Positions 8,260 through 17,524 of a stretch of DNA of 64,000 bases are shown here, one piece after another. Location: contig NZ_BEDT01000001.1 of assembly GCF_002260845.1 (NCBI RefSeq), positions 372,001 to 436,000 on the forward strand, in the 5' to 3' direction. Numbering within the stretch: position 1 is the stretch's first letter; each line of letters starts with the position of its first letter. Both the position numbers and the translations under genes were made by a program. The notes below the pieces were generated by a model that saw only the letters and a list, made by a program, of their open reading frames with translations, ran no database searches and had not been told where the DNA came from. This DNA comes from Pseudolactococcus reticulitermitis (GTDB lineage: Bacteria > Bacillota > Bacilli > Lactobacillales > Streptococcaceae).

Positions 8260-8748
8260 TTAGTCTGCTAAAAGTCCATTCTGAACTGCTCTAGGTATTT
8301 CCCCATTGTGCCAAATCTCTGCAAATTCGCTCACGGCATTCGGTAGGCCCGTTTCATAGTACCAGGCTTTTTCGTAGTGGACCGCTGTCCAAATCTCCTC
8401 GTCTGAGTGCTGCTCAAGATAGCGCATTGTCAAGATGACAGCTGACACAATAGAACACTTTCTGACAGAGTTGTATATTTCATCAACCTGCTCCCGATAC
8501 TGTTCAGCTTGCTCCTTAGCTGTGAGATAGTGAATGACCCTATCTTCTGAAGCATTGCCCAACTTTTGAGACTTGGGCTCAGAAGACATCGTTGGACTTT
8601 TCACCCCAGGCGGCTTGATGGCCAACATGCTTTTTGCACGCCGATCAAGCACGATGTAATCAGACAATACTTCTTTAGCCTTTTCAATAATCTGCTTGCG
8701 CTCATCATCTGACCATCGCAGCCTTTCAAATTCTTCTAATTTGCTCAA
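8260..8748 (-). CDS. ArpU-type phage late transcriptional regulator
   Basis: 162 residues. The layout matches the ArpU/DUF1492 family: a basic helical N terminus (ERLRWSDDERKQIIEKAKEVL), a central linker, a helical region (YLTAKEQAEQYREQVDEIYNSV) and a sigma-region-4-like HTH (LTMRYLEQHSDEEIWTAVHYEKAWYY). These proteins switch on late packaging and structural genes, and it sits just before the tRNA and terminase. The last seven codons (NGLLAD-stop) recur as a 19-nt repeat at 2717. Confidence 0.85.
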   Translation of the reverse strand: MSKLEEFERLRWSDDERKQIIEKAKEVLSDYIVLDRRAKSMLAIKPPGVKSPTMSSEPKSQKLGNASEDRVIHYLTAKEQAEQYREQVDEIYNSVRKCSIVSAVILTMRYLEQHSDEEIWTAVHYEKAWYYETGLPNAVSEFAEIWHNGEIPRAVQNGLLAD

Positions 8749-8758
8749 GTTAGCCCCC

Positions 8759-8971
8759 TTAAATTAATCTGTTATTTACCAGTAAGTCTGATAAATAGTT
8801 CAAATTTTTCTCGCTCTTTTCGTCGTCCAGATCAAATTTGCCTACAGCTGACAGCCTGCGCATCAAGTTTGACACGCCGTGCCTAGAGAAGTCAAACGTT
8901 TCAGTGTAAGTCTTGCCGTCCTTTGCTTTGATATACCGGATGACCTTACTGCCCTGAATCCTAATTTTCAT
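8759..8971 (-). CDS. Small hypothetical phage protein
   Basis: 70 residues with a basic beta-like N terminus (MKIRIQGSKVIRYIKAKDGKTYTETFDFSRHG) and a helical C terminus. It lies 10 nt before the ArpU gene, in the middle-gene operon. Family not recognised. Confidence 0.6.
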   Translation of the reverse strand: MKIRIQGSKVIRYIKAKDGKTYTETFDFSRHGVSNLMRRLSAVGKFDLDDEKSEKNLNYLSDLLVNNRLI

Positions 8972-8973
8972 TT

Positions 8974-9249
8974 CTACTCCTCTCGCATTTCTATGTTGAA
9001 TTCTTTTATGACTAGATTGATAAAATACACAGGTATTTTATCCTTAGTTTCAAATAACTTAGAATCAAAAATTTGTAACTGCATTCCGTTCAGTTCGTCG
9101 ATTAAACTAAAACCAGCTATATTTCTAAGTGCACTATCTAGCCAATTTAATGCTACCCATTTGCTAGTTGATTCAAATAGAGATACAGAATCGTACTTTG
9201 TTGTGCAAACACTGAATTTACTCATTCCACCACCTGTTTTTCTAGCCAA
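8974..9249 (-). CDS. Small hypothetical phage protein
   Basis: 91 residues as read from 9249. The alternative ATG at residue 9 (MSKFSVCTTKYDSVSLFE) may be the true start because the first eight residues overlap the upstream gene. Mixed alpha/beta, no recognisable motif. Two bases separate it from the next gene, so it is cotranscribed. Confidence 0.55.
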   Translation of the reverse strand: MARKTGGGMSKFSVCTTKYDSVSLFESTSKWVALNWLDSALRNIAGFSLIDELNGMQLQIFDSKLFETKDKIPVYFINLVIKEFNIEMREE

Positions 9250-9464
9250 TCAATCTTCAGCATGATCCCGTCTTGTACTTGTCTGAGACCTGTCTCGATC
9301 TCTTTGTCTTTGGTTTGCATCGCTGCGGTCAAATTATCGACACGCTTTTCAAGTTGCTCCTGTTTTGCTTGGATCGCATCTAGTCGACAATCTGCTTTGT
9401 ATCCCCAGTAAACGATGCAGGCGCCGATGATGATGGCAGACAGCGCTTCAAATAGCTTTTTCAT
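9222..9464 (-). CDS. Small phage membrane protein with coiled coil
   Basis: 80 residues: one N-terminal membrane segment (LFEALSAIIIGACIVYWGY, residues ~4-22), then a coiled coil (LDAIQAKQEQLEKRVDNLTAAM). This layout is common for small prophage membrane proteins of unknown role. It overlaps both neighbours in a tightly packed operon. Confidence 0.65.
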   Translation of the reverse strand: MKKLFEALSAIIIGACIVYWGYKADCRLDAIQAKQEQLEKRVDNLTAAMQTKDKEIETGLRQVQDGIMLKIDWLEKQVVE

Positions 9465-9723
9465 TCGTCACCTCCTTGATACCCAATTTACCAAGTTCAG
9501 TAGTTGTATCAAAATGCCATATCTCAACCGTTTCATCTGTTTCAATTAGTTTGATCTCGGCCATTTTGATTTTGCAGTGCTTGTCATACTTCGCCAAAAA
9601 TCGTTTGATCTCAGGAAAGGTGTTGAAATACCACTCTTGGCCGTTCCAGATGACACAATCAAAGATACTGAAAGGATATTCAAATGCTACTTTATACTTC
9701 CTGCCTTCTTTGATGTCGCTCAT
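9448..9723 (-). CDS. Small hypothetical phage protein
   Basis: 91 residues, mixed alpha/beta, with aromatic-rich NGQEWYFNTFPEIKRFL. Start and stop overlap both neighbours. No family recognised. Confidence 0.58.
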   Translation of the reverse strand: MSDIKEGRKYKVAFEYPFSIFDCVIWNGQEWYFNTFPEIKRFLAKYDKHCKIKMAEIKLIETDETVEIWHFDTTTELGKLGIKEVTNEKAI

Positions 9724-9917
9724 TCAATTACCTCAAGTGTTTCTATATCGATCGGACACCAGAATTCCAGTATCGCATACTCATCGTTTAATTCCACAAA
9801 GTCGCCAACGATTACACCATCGACATACCAGCCGTGGATATATCCGTCTTCATCCATGAAATCGCTAAATAATTCTTGCGCAATTTCTGGATCTTTTGGT
9901 TTTGCTTTAAATTTCAT
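9720..9917 (-). CDS. Small acidic hypothetical phage protein
   Basis: 65 residues. The C-terminal half (VIVGDFVELNDEYAILEFWCPIDIETLEVIE) is loosely similar to the end of YopX-type phage proteins, but too short to assign. It overlaps the next gene by 4 nt. Confidence 0.55.
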   Translation of the reverse strand: MKFKAKPKDPEIAQELFSDFMDEDGYIHGWYVDGVIVGDFVELNDEYAILEFWCPIDIETLEVIE

Positions 9918-9925
9918 TCGATCAC

Positions 9926-10375
9926 CTATTCCTTAGCCTTGTTAGATCTGCACCAATTCAAGAAATCTTCAAGTGTTGTTCCCTCTTGTTCACAAACTTT
10001 TGTCAATTTGCGCATATCCCACGTGCTGTTTGGTTTAAGCGGTGCAAATGTTTTGATATCATAGCCACCTGTTAAACACTCCGCGTCTGCCCGCGTGTAA
10101 ATTTTCTCATAGTCAATCATTTTTTCTACCTCAACTTCTATCCAATAGGAATTATGGAACTTTTTACCATCATGAATTTGAAATGCTGGACTGCTCCGGT
10201 AAGTCTTACCAGTGTTGATGTCCGTTGCTAAATCGCCAGGCATGATGGTGAAATCTCCCGCACCGCGCTTGACGCCTTTTTCTGTCTCTACAAGAGATGG
10301 CACAAGCTTTCCATTGTGATATAAATTATTGTCACGGGCTGGCCACATCTTCCTTGCCACTTCTACACTTTCCAT
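9926..10375 (-). CDS. Hypothetical phage protein
   Basis: 149 residues. It contains GDLATDINTGKTYRSSPAF (beta-hairpin-like), then YTRADAECLTGGYDIKTFAPLKPNSTWDMRKLTKVCEQEG and a helical C-terminal end. No catalytic motif or family recognised. It sits in the operon between the helicase and the small middle genes. Confidence 0.6.
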   Translation of the reverse strand: MESVEVARKMWPARDNNLYHNGKLVPSLVETEKGVKRGAGDFTIMPGDLATDINTGKTYRSSPAFQIHDGKKFHNSYWIEVEVEKMIDYEKIYTRADAECLTGGYDIKTFAPLKPNSTWDMRKLTKVCEQEGTTLEDFLNWCRSNKAKE

Positions 10376-10384
10376 GTTGTCACC

Positions 10385-10570
10385 TCAGTCCTCCGATAAT
10401 TCCAAATTGTTGTCAATATCATCTTGACGATTTGAGATGATGTAATCTCGTAGATCTTCGAAGTCTTTGAAGTCTATTGGACAAGTGAAGATAAATGATC
10501 CACTAATTGAGATTGTCAGCTCCTCGCCTTTTTCTGCGTAGGGTGCCCCTGTATATTCTTGGTCTGTCAT
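10385..10570 (-). CDS. Small acidic hypothetical phage protein
   Basis: 61 residues, acidic, ending DNNLELSED. The start overlaps the helicase stop by 4 nt (10567-10570), which suggests translational coupling. Family unknown. Confidence 0.55.
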   Translation of the reverse strand: MTDQEYTGAPYAEKGEELTISISGSFIFTCPIDFKDFEDLRDYIISNRQDDIDNNLELSED

Positions 10571-11906
10571 TCTTTCACCTCTGCTTTCACAGCTTCCATC
10601 AGTGCTTCTTGTACTGTAATTTTCCCCTGCAACACTTGCAGCGCTCGTTCATCTTCTGTATCTTTGGTGATAATATGATGGACGATGACAGACTCAGTCT
10701 GACCTTGTCTGTCAAGTCTTGCATTAGCTTGCGCATAATATTCAGCGCTCCAGTTGATGCCATACCAAACAATAATGTGACCGCCAGCTTGTAGATTCAG
10801 GCCATGACCACTACTTGCTGGGTGTGCAATCATCAAAGGGATTTCTTTATTATTCCAAGCAGTTATTTTATCTGTTGAAATTTCTTGTGCTTCAGGGTAC
10901 CAACTCAGTAGTCTTTCACGGTCAAACTTGAACCAGTAGAAAACTAAAATTGGTTGCCCGTTAGCTTCTTCGATGACTCTATCCAAGGCTTCTTTTTTAC
11001 GGCTGTGAATGTCTAGGACATTTTTGTCCGTATCATAGACAGCCCCTTGCGCCAATTGCAGCAATTTATTACCTAGACTAGCTGCATTAGGTGCCATTAT
11101 TTCTTGATTGGCAATTTCTAAAATATAGTCCTTTTTAAGCTGCTGATATTGTTTACGTTCACTAGCTGAGAGTTCAACCTCAATCACATTATCAACTCTT
11201 TCAGGTAAATTGAGGTGGTCTTTAGCTCGCATACTAACTGCGTTTTTACTAATTTTTCCATAGATTAATTCATCAGCCCCATCTCTTAATGCCCACTTGT
11301 AGACGATATGTCCGCTAGCTTGTGCTGGATAGAAATAAGTAGCTCTAAACTTAGTCACAGATGACCCAAGACTTTCGCCACGATCCACAGTATACATTTG
11401 TGGCCATAAATCCAAAAGACTATTGGGCGCTGGCGTTCCTGTTAGTCCCACCATCCGTTTTACTCTTGGTCTAATTTTCCGCATCGCCTTAAACCGCTTA
11501 GTATTAGTAGCTTTAAATCCTGACAGCTCGTCAATCACGATGGTGTCAAAATCCCACTTATGATTTTCAGTCAACCAGACAAAATTTTCCTTGTTGATGA
11601 TGTAGATATCGGCATCAGCTTCAAGTGCTGCCAAACGTTGTTTCTGATTGCCAATAATTAAACTGGAAGTCAGATCTTTGAGATGATCCCATTTCACAAT
11701 TTCTTTTGGCCAGGTATCTTTGGCAACAGTCAAGGGGGCAATAATCAAGCACTTGCCAAGTAGCCCAAAATCGCTTAATTCCTTGATAGCTGTAAGAGAT
11801 ATTAAAGTCTTACCTAGAGACCCATGTCAAGCAATAACGCTGATGACTCATGCGTCAAAATGAAATTAACGCAGTAGTCTTGATAATCATGTAATTTAGC
11901 TTCCAT
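10567..11906 (-). pseudogene. SNF2/DEAD-like phage helicase, frameshifted in Walker A
   Basis: The natural start is the ATG at 11906, overlapping the VRR-NUC stop. It opens MEAKLHDYQDYCVNFILTHE and continues to LLLDMGL, where an extra CT (11816-11820 region) turns the expected ATGGGTCTAGGTAAGACT (MGLGKT) into a TAG stop. The remaining frame (to 10567) is intact: DELSGFKATN (motif II), GLTGTPAPNSLLDL (motif III) and SSGHGLNLQAGG...QANARLDRQGQ (motifs V-VI). Removing 2 nt would restore about 445 residues. The downstream fragment could start at a TTG (11748) but would lack the ATP-binding P-loop. Confidence 0.88.
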
Positions 11907-12201
11907 GGAGATAATCACCCCTTTTCTGTAAGTCAGCCATCAATTCATCAACTTCATAGAAAGTGCTGACTACGGCTGTACTGATTTTTTGATATTCTAA
12001 TTCTTTTAGCCAATATCGCTGTAAGGCGTTAGGTTCTTTTCCGGGGCGCTTCAACTCAACAAAAACAGTCTGTCCACCATAGATTATGATCCTGTCAGGC
12101 ACACCTTTTGTGGAGGGGCTCGTGAATTTGAAAGTGATTCCGCCCAAAGCTTTTACTTTATTGATTAAACGCTTTTCGACGTCATTTTCAAGCTGCATCA
12201 T
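11896..12201 (-). CDS. VRR-NUC domain nuclease
   Basis: 101 residues, nearly all VRR-NUC fold: E5-NDVEKRLINKVKALGG, then KGVPDRIIIYGGQTVFVELKRPG (the PD...ExK catalytic core) and NALQRYWLKEL. Stand-alone VRR-NUC proteins are common next to SNF2 helicases in phage replication modules and probably act as structure-specific nucleases. It overlaps the helicase start by 11 nt. Confidence 0.9.
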   Translation of the reverse strand: MMQLENDVEKRLINKVKALGGITFKFTSPSTKGVPDRIIIYGGQTVFVELKRPGKEPNALQRYWLKELEYQKISTAVVSTFYEVDELMADLQKRGDYLHGS

Positions 12202-12386
12202 TCGTCCTCCGGTATTTTCTCAATAGTATACTTTACTAAGTAGGAATCCCACACCGGGATCACATCTATTTTGCATACTCTCCAGCCTTTTGGCCAACCT
12301 TGCTTGAACTCCCTGAGAATACGCCTCAGATCTGGCATACTTTCTGCCAGTTCAGCCTCCACTAAGGTGGTGATTTCATCGCTCAT
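12198..12386 (-). CDS. Small hypothetical phage protein
   Basis: 62 residues with a helical acidic N terminus (VEAELAESMPDLRRILREF) and a beta-like C terminus. It overlaps the VRR-NUC start by 4 nt. It is the first gene after the probable origin. Function unknown. Confidence 0.6.
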   Translation of the reverse strand: MSDEITTLVEAELAESMPDLRRILREFKQGWPKGWRVCKIDVIPVWDSYLVKYTIEKIPEDE

Positions 12387-12397
12387 AATTTCCTCCC

Positions 12398-12685
12398 TTG
12401 TTCCAATGTTCCATTTTTTTTTGAAATATTCTTATATACACATTTACACCTATATTTTTAAACTTTTTTATACCTTATTCTATTATTTACCCTATATATA
12501 AATAAAAGTGGAACATTGGAACAAACTCCCTTTAAAACCTTTAAACTTGCGTATTAGAAATGTTCCAATTTTGAGTTTTTTTGTTCCAATGTTCCACTTT
12601 TAGAACTAGATTCTGAAACTCACTACTTTAAATTACTGATTTAATTTTCAAAACTGGAACAGTAATTGGAACAAAAGTGGAACAG
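12398..12685. repeat. Iteron cluster and AT-rich spacer, probable phage replication origin
   Basis: This gene-free gap contains ten copies of GTTCCA/TGGAAC. They fall in five groups: about 12,400 (TTGTTCCAATGTTCCA), 12,505 (inverse orientation), 12,560, 12,577 (again TTGTTCCAATGTTCCAC) and 12,653-12,683 (three copies, inverse). The first two groups form a near-perfect inverted repeat around a very AT-rich stretch with CCTATATATA. It lies directly downstream of the primase-helicase gene, so I infer an origin or an operator for the replication initiator. Confidence 0.65.
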
Positions 12686-12692
12686 ATTTTTT

Positions 12693-15071
12693 TTACTCGA
12701 AATCAGTGATAATAGGTTTGAGTTCTTTAACCACCCATCGAGGGTTTTTAATGCCATTTACTCTTTGCTTAACCTTTTCGTGGCCCAGTTCCACAACCCT
12801 GTCATAGAACTTATTACGCCCAAGTGGCTTGTAGTTGCTGGACATCGAATATGATTTGTAGGCACTGAAAAGGTCAGCGGCTTCGGTGTAGCTATCCAAT
12901 ACTGTTTCAGTGGCTTCTTTGATAAACATCGCAACAGTATCATTCCCTTCAAGCCAATCTTGCAGTTCTGCTTTCATGGAATCTGTTTCTGTGAATGTAC
13001 CGCGTTTAAGCGCCTCTCTGAAATATTGCATCGCCTTGTTAAAAATGCCCGGTGTTTCTTGCAGTATCACTTCCAAAGGGAATTCCTTCATCATGGCTGC
13101 TGTAACTTTCACATCCATCTTGATAATCATTGCACGTCTGGCCAAACCACCTGAATGGTCAGTCATTGCTGGCATAGAATTCATGGAGAATGTCAGTTTT
13201 GCAAAATTTCTAAACCAAAACTGTTTTTCATTTTTAGGGTTGGCATAAATGGGATCATCGCCTGTTAATTTTTTAAGTAGGCTACCATCTTTTAGGAATT
13301 CAGGCTTTGCATCAGCATCAAAATTGGCGGTCTTTCCGAATAATACAGGCATCGCATGTGGTTCTTTTATCAAAGCTTCCAAACTTACCGCACTTGTAGC
13401 CTCATCACCAATCATATCTTGCATAATTCTGATCAATGTTGACTTACCAGTCCCACCAGATCCATATAGAAACAAGATCTTTTGAAAATTGTAAATACCA
13501 TAGAAGAGAAAGCCTATCCACTCATAAATCGTAGCTTTATTCTCACCAACAACCACATCCAGATAACCATCAAATATCGGGCAATCTGCATCGGGATCAT
13601 ATTCTATAGGGTGACAACTCCTTGCGTATAAATCGGGATCAAACCCTGGAGAATATTTCCCGGTGTGAATATCATAGATGCCATTTTTCAGCACAATCAA
13701 ATTCTGAGGTTTTTCAGGCATCTTGCCTGCCACATGTGACTCAGTTTTAATGTTTTTCATCGTCTCACCTAAATGGTTTCGCCGAGTCAACTTCTTCAAT
13801 TTCACGCGCCCAGTATAGCTTTCAATGAAGTTTTCACCGTTGCTGCGCCACATCCCACGTTTCCTATCATAATAAGCAAATTCAGTATCATTATAGAAGA
13901 TGGGGATTTCTTTGGTGATTCTTTTCGCTAGCGTGTTGTAATCAATAATAGGTGATCCATTCTGGCTATACTGCAACCAACTTTGGTCATCTTCATCTAT
14001 AACTTCCGTATCAACGTATTCATCAAAATCACTTTCAGCCTCACCAAGTGCAATCTTGTCAACCTCAGATTTTATCGTGGGAATCTTATTTACAAACTCA
14101 GTCATTGCCTTGTTACTCGGCAGCCGACTGACTGGCGGTCCCTCTTTTGCATCATCATCCAGCTCAACGAATTTGTGAATCCGGACCATGTCCCATGCAT
14201 TAACCAACTGCTCCCCTGCCGGATCTGTTGAGTGATGGCTGTAAGCAAACTTGTCATCGTACACGACAAGCCCACCACTCGTTGACCCTTCGGCATAGGT
14301 CCAGCGGTCTGGCTGTTCCGTAGGTGTATAAACCTCTGGGATAAATTCTGCGACGGCCTCAGAAATCGTGAACTGTCGACAGAATACCCCAATCAAGCCC
14401 GGTTTCTCTGTTGGCTCTCCTGCCTTTTTTACATCGCGCGCCAGCAACTTTTTAGCCTTGGGTAGTTCGGGCCAATAGCTGATATCAGTCCAATCGGGAT
14501 ATTCGTTTAAAATCTCATCAGGGTCTAGAAAATCTGCGTCGTTGGTTTCAAAGACGTACTCAGCATCTCTTGAATGGCTTGACCAATACATCAGCCGCTC
14601 AGGCTGATAAGTCGTGTCATCAAAATTATCAAGTCCCAGATTATCCGCTATTTTTAGCGCAATCGGCACATACTCGTCTGATGTCACAGGCCGTGACAGC
14701 GGGATGATGATGCGGTACCGTGGTTTCTCAGGTCGATGACTGTGCGTACTATAAAGTAAAGCTGCGCAGTCGTACATCATGAGAAAATCTTCCCACAGGT
14801 CCTTGCGCGGGCTGTCTGCATCTAGCGTAATCATTGAACGCTGAACGACGTGCCCTTTCTTACGTTGACCATTGGCCAAGTGCCCAGCCACAAATCCACC
14901 AACATCTTTTACGTCGCTTTTCTGGGCAGTGGTCATCTTGGTGTACTCTGCCACCGTCTCCTGCGTGACCGTTGGTTCCCTGAGGCGCTTTTGAAAATCC
15001 GACCAACTGATGGCCTGGTTTTTCCATGCTTTGGCCCTCGAACTATTTGCCACAGATAGCGATAAATTCAT
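12693..15071 (-). CDS. Phage primase-helicase (D5/P4 type)
   Basis: 792 residues. The N-terminal third is a primase-polymerase-like domain (MITLDADSPRKDLWEDF, THSHRPEKPRYRIIIPL). The C-terminal half is a D5-type SF3 helicase with Walker A FLYGSGGTGKSTLIRI, the NFDADAKPEF/KLTGDD region and FSMNSMPAMTDHSGGLARRAM. It primes and unwinds DNA at the origin. It precedes the iteron cluster and follows the DNA polymerase gene by 11 nt. Length and order are typical for a self-contained phage replication module. Confidence 0.92.
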   Translation of the reverse strand: MNLSLSVANSSRAKAWKNQAISWSDFQKRLREPTVTQETVAEYTKMTTAQKSDVKDVGGFVAGHLANGQRKKGHVVQRSMITLDADSPRKDLWEDFLMMYDCAALLYSTHSHRPEKPRYRIIIPLSRPVTSDEYVPIALKIADNLGLDNFDDTTYQPERLMYWSSHSRDAEYVFETNDADFLDPDEILNEYPDWTDISYWPELPKAKKLLARDVKKAGEPTEKPGLIGVFCRQFTISEAVAEFIPEVYTPTEQPDRWTYAEGSTSGGLVVYDDKFAYSHHSTDPAGEQLVNAWDMVRIHKFVELDDDAKEGPPVSRLPSNKAMTEFVNKIPTIKSEVDKIALGEAESDFDEYVDTEVIDEDDQSWLQYSQNGSPIIDYNTLAKRITKEIPIFYNDTEFAYYDRKRGMWRSNGENFIESYTGRVKLKKLTRRNHLGETMKNIKTESHVAGKMPEKPQNLIVLKNGIYDIHTGKYSPGFDPDLYARSCHPIEYDPDADCPIFDGYLDVVVGENKATIYEWIGFLFYGIYNFQKILFLYGSGGTGKSTLIRIMQDMIGDEATSAVSLEALIKEPHAMPVLFGKTANFDADAKPEFLKDGSLLKKLTGDDPIYANPKNEKQFWFRNFAKLTFSMNSMPAMTDHSGGLARRAMIIKMDVKVTAAMMKEFPLEVILQETPGIFNKAMQYFREALKRGTFTETDSMKAELQDWLEGNDTVAMFIKEATETVLDSYTEAADLFSAYKSYSMSSNYKPLGRNKFYDRVVELGHEKVKQRVNGIKNPRWVVKELKPIITDFE

Positions 15072-15082
15072 GCTATCTCCTC

Positions 15083-16999
15083 CTAATCTTTCATATAGAA
15101 ATCTGACCTAAATCCCGCGGCAGCAAGCGGAAGACCTTCGGCCCACTCCGGATTAACTGCCATCAGCTCATTAATTTCATCAATATTTGTTGCACCCTTC
15201 GGTACATCAATGATCACTTCATCGTGCACATGGGCTACTATCTTATAACCAAGTGCTTCAAGTCTCAGCATGGACTCACCTAAGACATCACGGGCGGTTG
15301 CTTGTACGATGTTTTCGACTAACTTACCGCCGTAGGTGTCAAGTTTCTGGAAGGTCGAACTTGCCATAATTTTGCCTTCATAGCGAATACGATCACCTTC
15401 AAGTGTTGCGTTCGCATAGGCGATTGATCGGCCATTGGGGAGCTCAATCATCAGGAAGTGATCACGCACGTAGAATTTAATGCCGGTACCTCTTAGTGAC
15501 ACCTTAGTACCAAATTCTAGGGCGCGTTTGGCAGCTTTTTCAACTCGCTTCCAAAATCTAACGATATTTGGATTAGCCTTACGCCAAGCATTCACTAGCC
15601 CCTGAAGTTCCTCTTCTTTGATACCCATGTTTAGCGCACCCATCGCTTGCAATGCCCCAGTGCCACCTTGATAGCCAAGGGCAAGCGTTGCCACTTTACC
15701 ACGCTGACGCATGGCCTTATCTACCTTATCTACACCGCCTAAATGGAACATCTGATCAGCCGTGGCCTTGTAGATGTCATGACCCTCACGGAAGGTATCA
15801 AGTACCCATTCTTCTCCAGCAAGCCATGCGATCACACGTGCCTCAATTGCTGAGAAGTCACTCACGATGAACTCATGGCCATCACTTGGAATAAGTGCTG
15901 AACGGATGAGACTTTTTAATACTTCAGGCACATCGCCCCAGAGGATGTCCAGCGCTTCGCTGTCTTGAGCTTTGACAAAGTCTCTGGCCTGACCCAACTC
16001 GTCGGGCTTTAAGCTCCCACGAGGTAGATTCTGGACTTGCAGTAAACGGCCAGCCCATCGACCTGTCCGACTCGCGCCATAAAATTGTAAGATGCCATGA
16101 ATCCGCCCGTCTTGACAAGTTGCACGCGCTAGCATGTCATATTTTTTGATACTTGAGTTACTTGTCGCCTGACGTAGCAAGAGGGCGTCACGGACAATCT
16201 GAGGCGTTTGATTATTGGCAAGGATTTCATCCACTTGCGCTTTCCCAATGGAAGCTACTGCCACACCTTGCGTGCCAAGCCAATTTTTAAGCTGCATCAC
16301 GCTGTTGGGATTAGCTAGCCCTGTTATCTGTTGCAGCTTGTCTTTTGCCACGACAGATGCCACCCCATCTAGATCAAGTGCTGCGTAGACTAAATCCATA
16401 TCTACGCCAATGCCACGATCGTTAATACGTTGGTCTAATGCCCAGAGTTCCCACTCACTGCTAGCAATTGGATAGGCTTCAAGTTCATCAGCGATAGACA
16501 TTTCAGTCCGTACATCTTGTGCCACATAAGACCTAAATAGTTCCCAGTCTTCTGAGTCATAATCATCATTGAACATACCATCTTTTTGAGGGATACAGAA
16601 CTTGCGAATCAATCGTTTACCTTCTGTATCTTTCTGTTGAGGTACTTTCAAGTATTTGGCCATCTGTTCCAGACTGGCTGGAAGTCCAAGCTCCATCCCC
16701 CATATCATAGTATCTCGCCACTGTTCCGGCGGAAGCGGTCTTCCCATAGCCCTCGCGATACAAGTCCGTTCAAAGGCTGCATTGAAGGCAATCTTAGTGA
16801 CAGACGGATCAGTTAAGGCACGATTAACCTCAAGAGGTACATCCTCACCAGATGTAAAGTCGACCACCTCAACTACTCCACCATCGACAGAGTAAGCAAA
16901 GAGCAGAATTGCAAAGTCTTCAGAGTCAACATATTTACGGACGCCGTACTTGATTTCATTGCTGCTTCTAGTTTCAATATCAATATTTAAAGTCTTCAC
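15083..16999 (-). CDS. Phage family A DNA polymerase with 3'-5' exonuclease domain
   Basis: 638 residues. Exonuclease motifs: NIDIETRS (I), AFNAAFERT (II) and RSYVAQDVRTEM (III). Polymerase motifs: IVSDFSAIEARVIAWLAG (A), RQRGKVATLALGYQGG (B) and KIVAHVHDEVIID (C). All catalytic Asp and the Arg/Lys residues appear present. The start is GTG at 16999, overlapping the previous gene by 4 nt. It replicates the phage genome together with the primase-helicase. Confidence 0.95.
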   Translation of the reverse strand: MKTLNIDIETRSSNEIKYGVRKYVDSEDFAILLFAYSVDGGVVEVVDFTSGEDVPLEVNRALTDPSVTKIAFNAAFERTCIARAMGRPLPPEQWRDTMIWGMELGLPASLEQMAKYLKVPQQKDTEGKRLIRKFCIPQKDGMFNDDYDSEDWELFRSYVAQDVRTEMSIADELEAYPIASSEWELWALDQRINDRGIGVDMDLVYAALDLDGVASVVAKDKLQQITGLANPNSVMQLKNWLGTQGVAVASIGKAQVDEILANNQTPQIVRDALLLRQATSNSSIKKYDMLARATCQDGRIHGILQFYGASRTGRWAGRLLQVQNLPRGSLKPDELGQARDFVKAQDSEALDILWGDVPEVLKSLIRSALIPSDGHEFIVSDFSAIEARVIAWLAGEEWVLDTFREGHDIYKATADQMFHLGGVDKVDKAMRQRGKVATLALGYQGGTGALQAMGALNMGIKEEELQGLVNAWRKANPNIVRFWKRVEKAAKRALEFGTKVSLRGTGIKFYVRDHFLMIELPNGRSIAYANATLEGDRIRYEGKIMASSTFQKLDTYGGKLVENIVQATARDVLGESMLRLEALGYKIVAHVHDEVIIDVPKGATNIDEINELMAVNPEWAEGLPLAAAGFRSDFYMKD

Positions 17000-17277
17000 G
17001 TAATATCACCTACCTTGCAGCCTATAATTTGTGCCACCCTCCAAGCTGATATTGCCCCATCGTAAAGGTCGTAAACACCTGGGAACCTTTTTCCGCCTTT
17101 CCCTTTCAAAGTCCCCCATCCGCAAGAAGGTACAATAGCTAACAATCGCACAAATGCTTCTCGAGTTTTAGGGTGTTTCGCGTTTTGATTCCAATTTGAG
17201 TCCCGTAGCATTTTTGCAACATCAAATATTTCAAGGTTGTTATCGTCTAGGTATTTAGCAAAGTTAGTTTTCATCAC
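16996..17277 (-). CDS. Hypothetical phage protein in replication module
   Basis: 93 residues. LGTL-type glycine-rich centre (CGWGTLKGKGGKRFPGVYDLYDG) between helices. It overlaps both neighbours by 4 nt. No family recognised. Confidence 0.6.
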   Translation of the reverse strand: MMKTNFAKYLDDNNLEIFDVAKMLRDSNWNQNAKHPKTREAFVRLLAIVPSCGWGTLKGKGGKRFPGVYDLYDGAISAWRVAQIIGCKVGDIT

Positions 17278-17507
17278 ATTTTCACCTGCCTATAAACTCG
17301 ACCTGCATGCTTATAACCTTCTTCCCCGCGCTTCTGCATATATTGGTCAAAGACCTCATCGACCTCTAGGAGCGTCTTGACATAGTCACAGCTCTCCAAC
17401 CATGCTTTTATCTGCATAGGGTCAACTGTGGTGTACTCGCACAGCTTGCTTATCGCAGCGATACACCTATCAGGTGTGACAGTATTATATTCAATAGGTC
17501 TCAGCAT
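17274..17507 (-). CDS. Small hypothetical phage protein in replication module
   Basis: 77 residues, mostly helical, ending in a basic tail (GRVYRQVKM). It lies between DUF2815 and the polymerase module. Function unknown. Confidence 0.6.
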   Translation of the reverse strand: MLRPIEYNTVTPDRCIAAISKLCEYTTVDPMQIKAWLESCDYVKTLLEVDEVFDQYMQKRGEEGYKHAGRVYRQVKM

Positions 17508-17524
17508 TATGCCACCTCTCTGTC

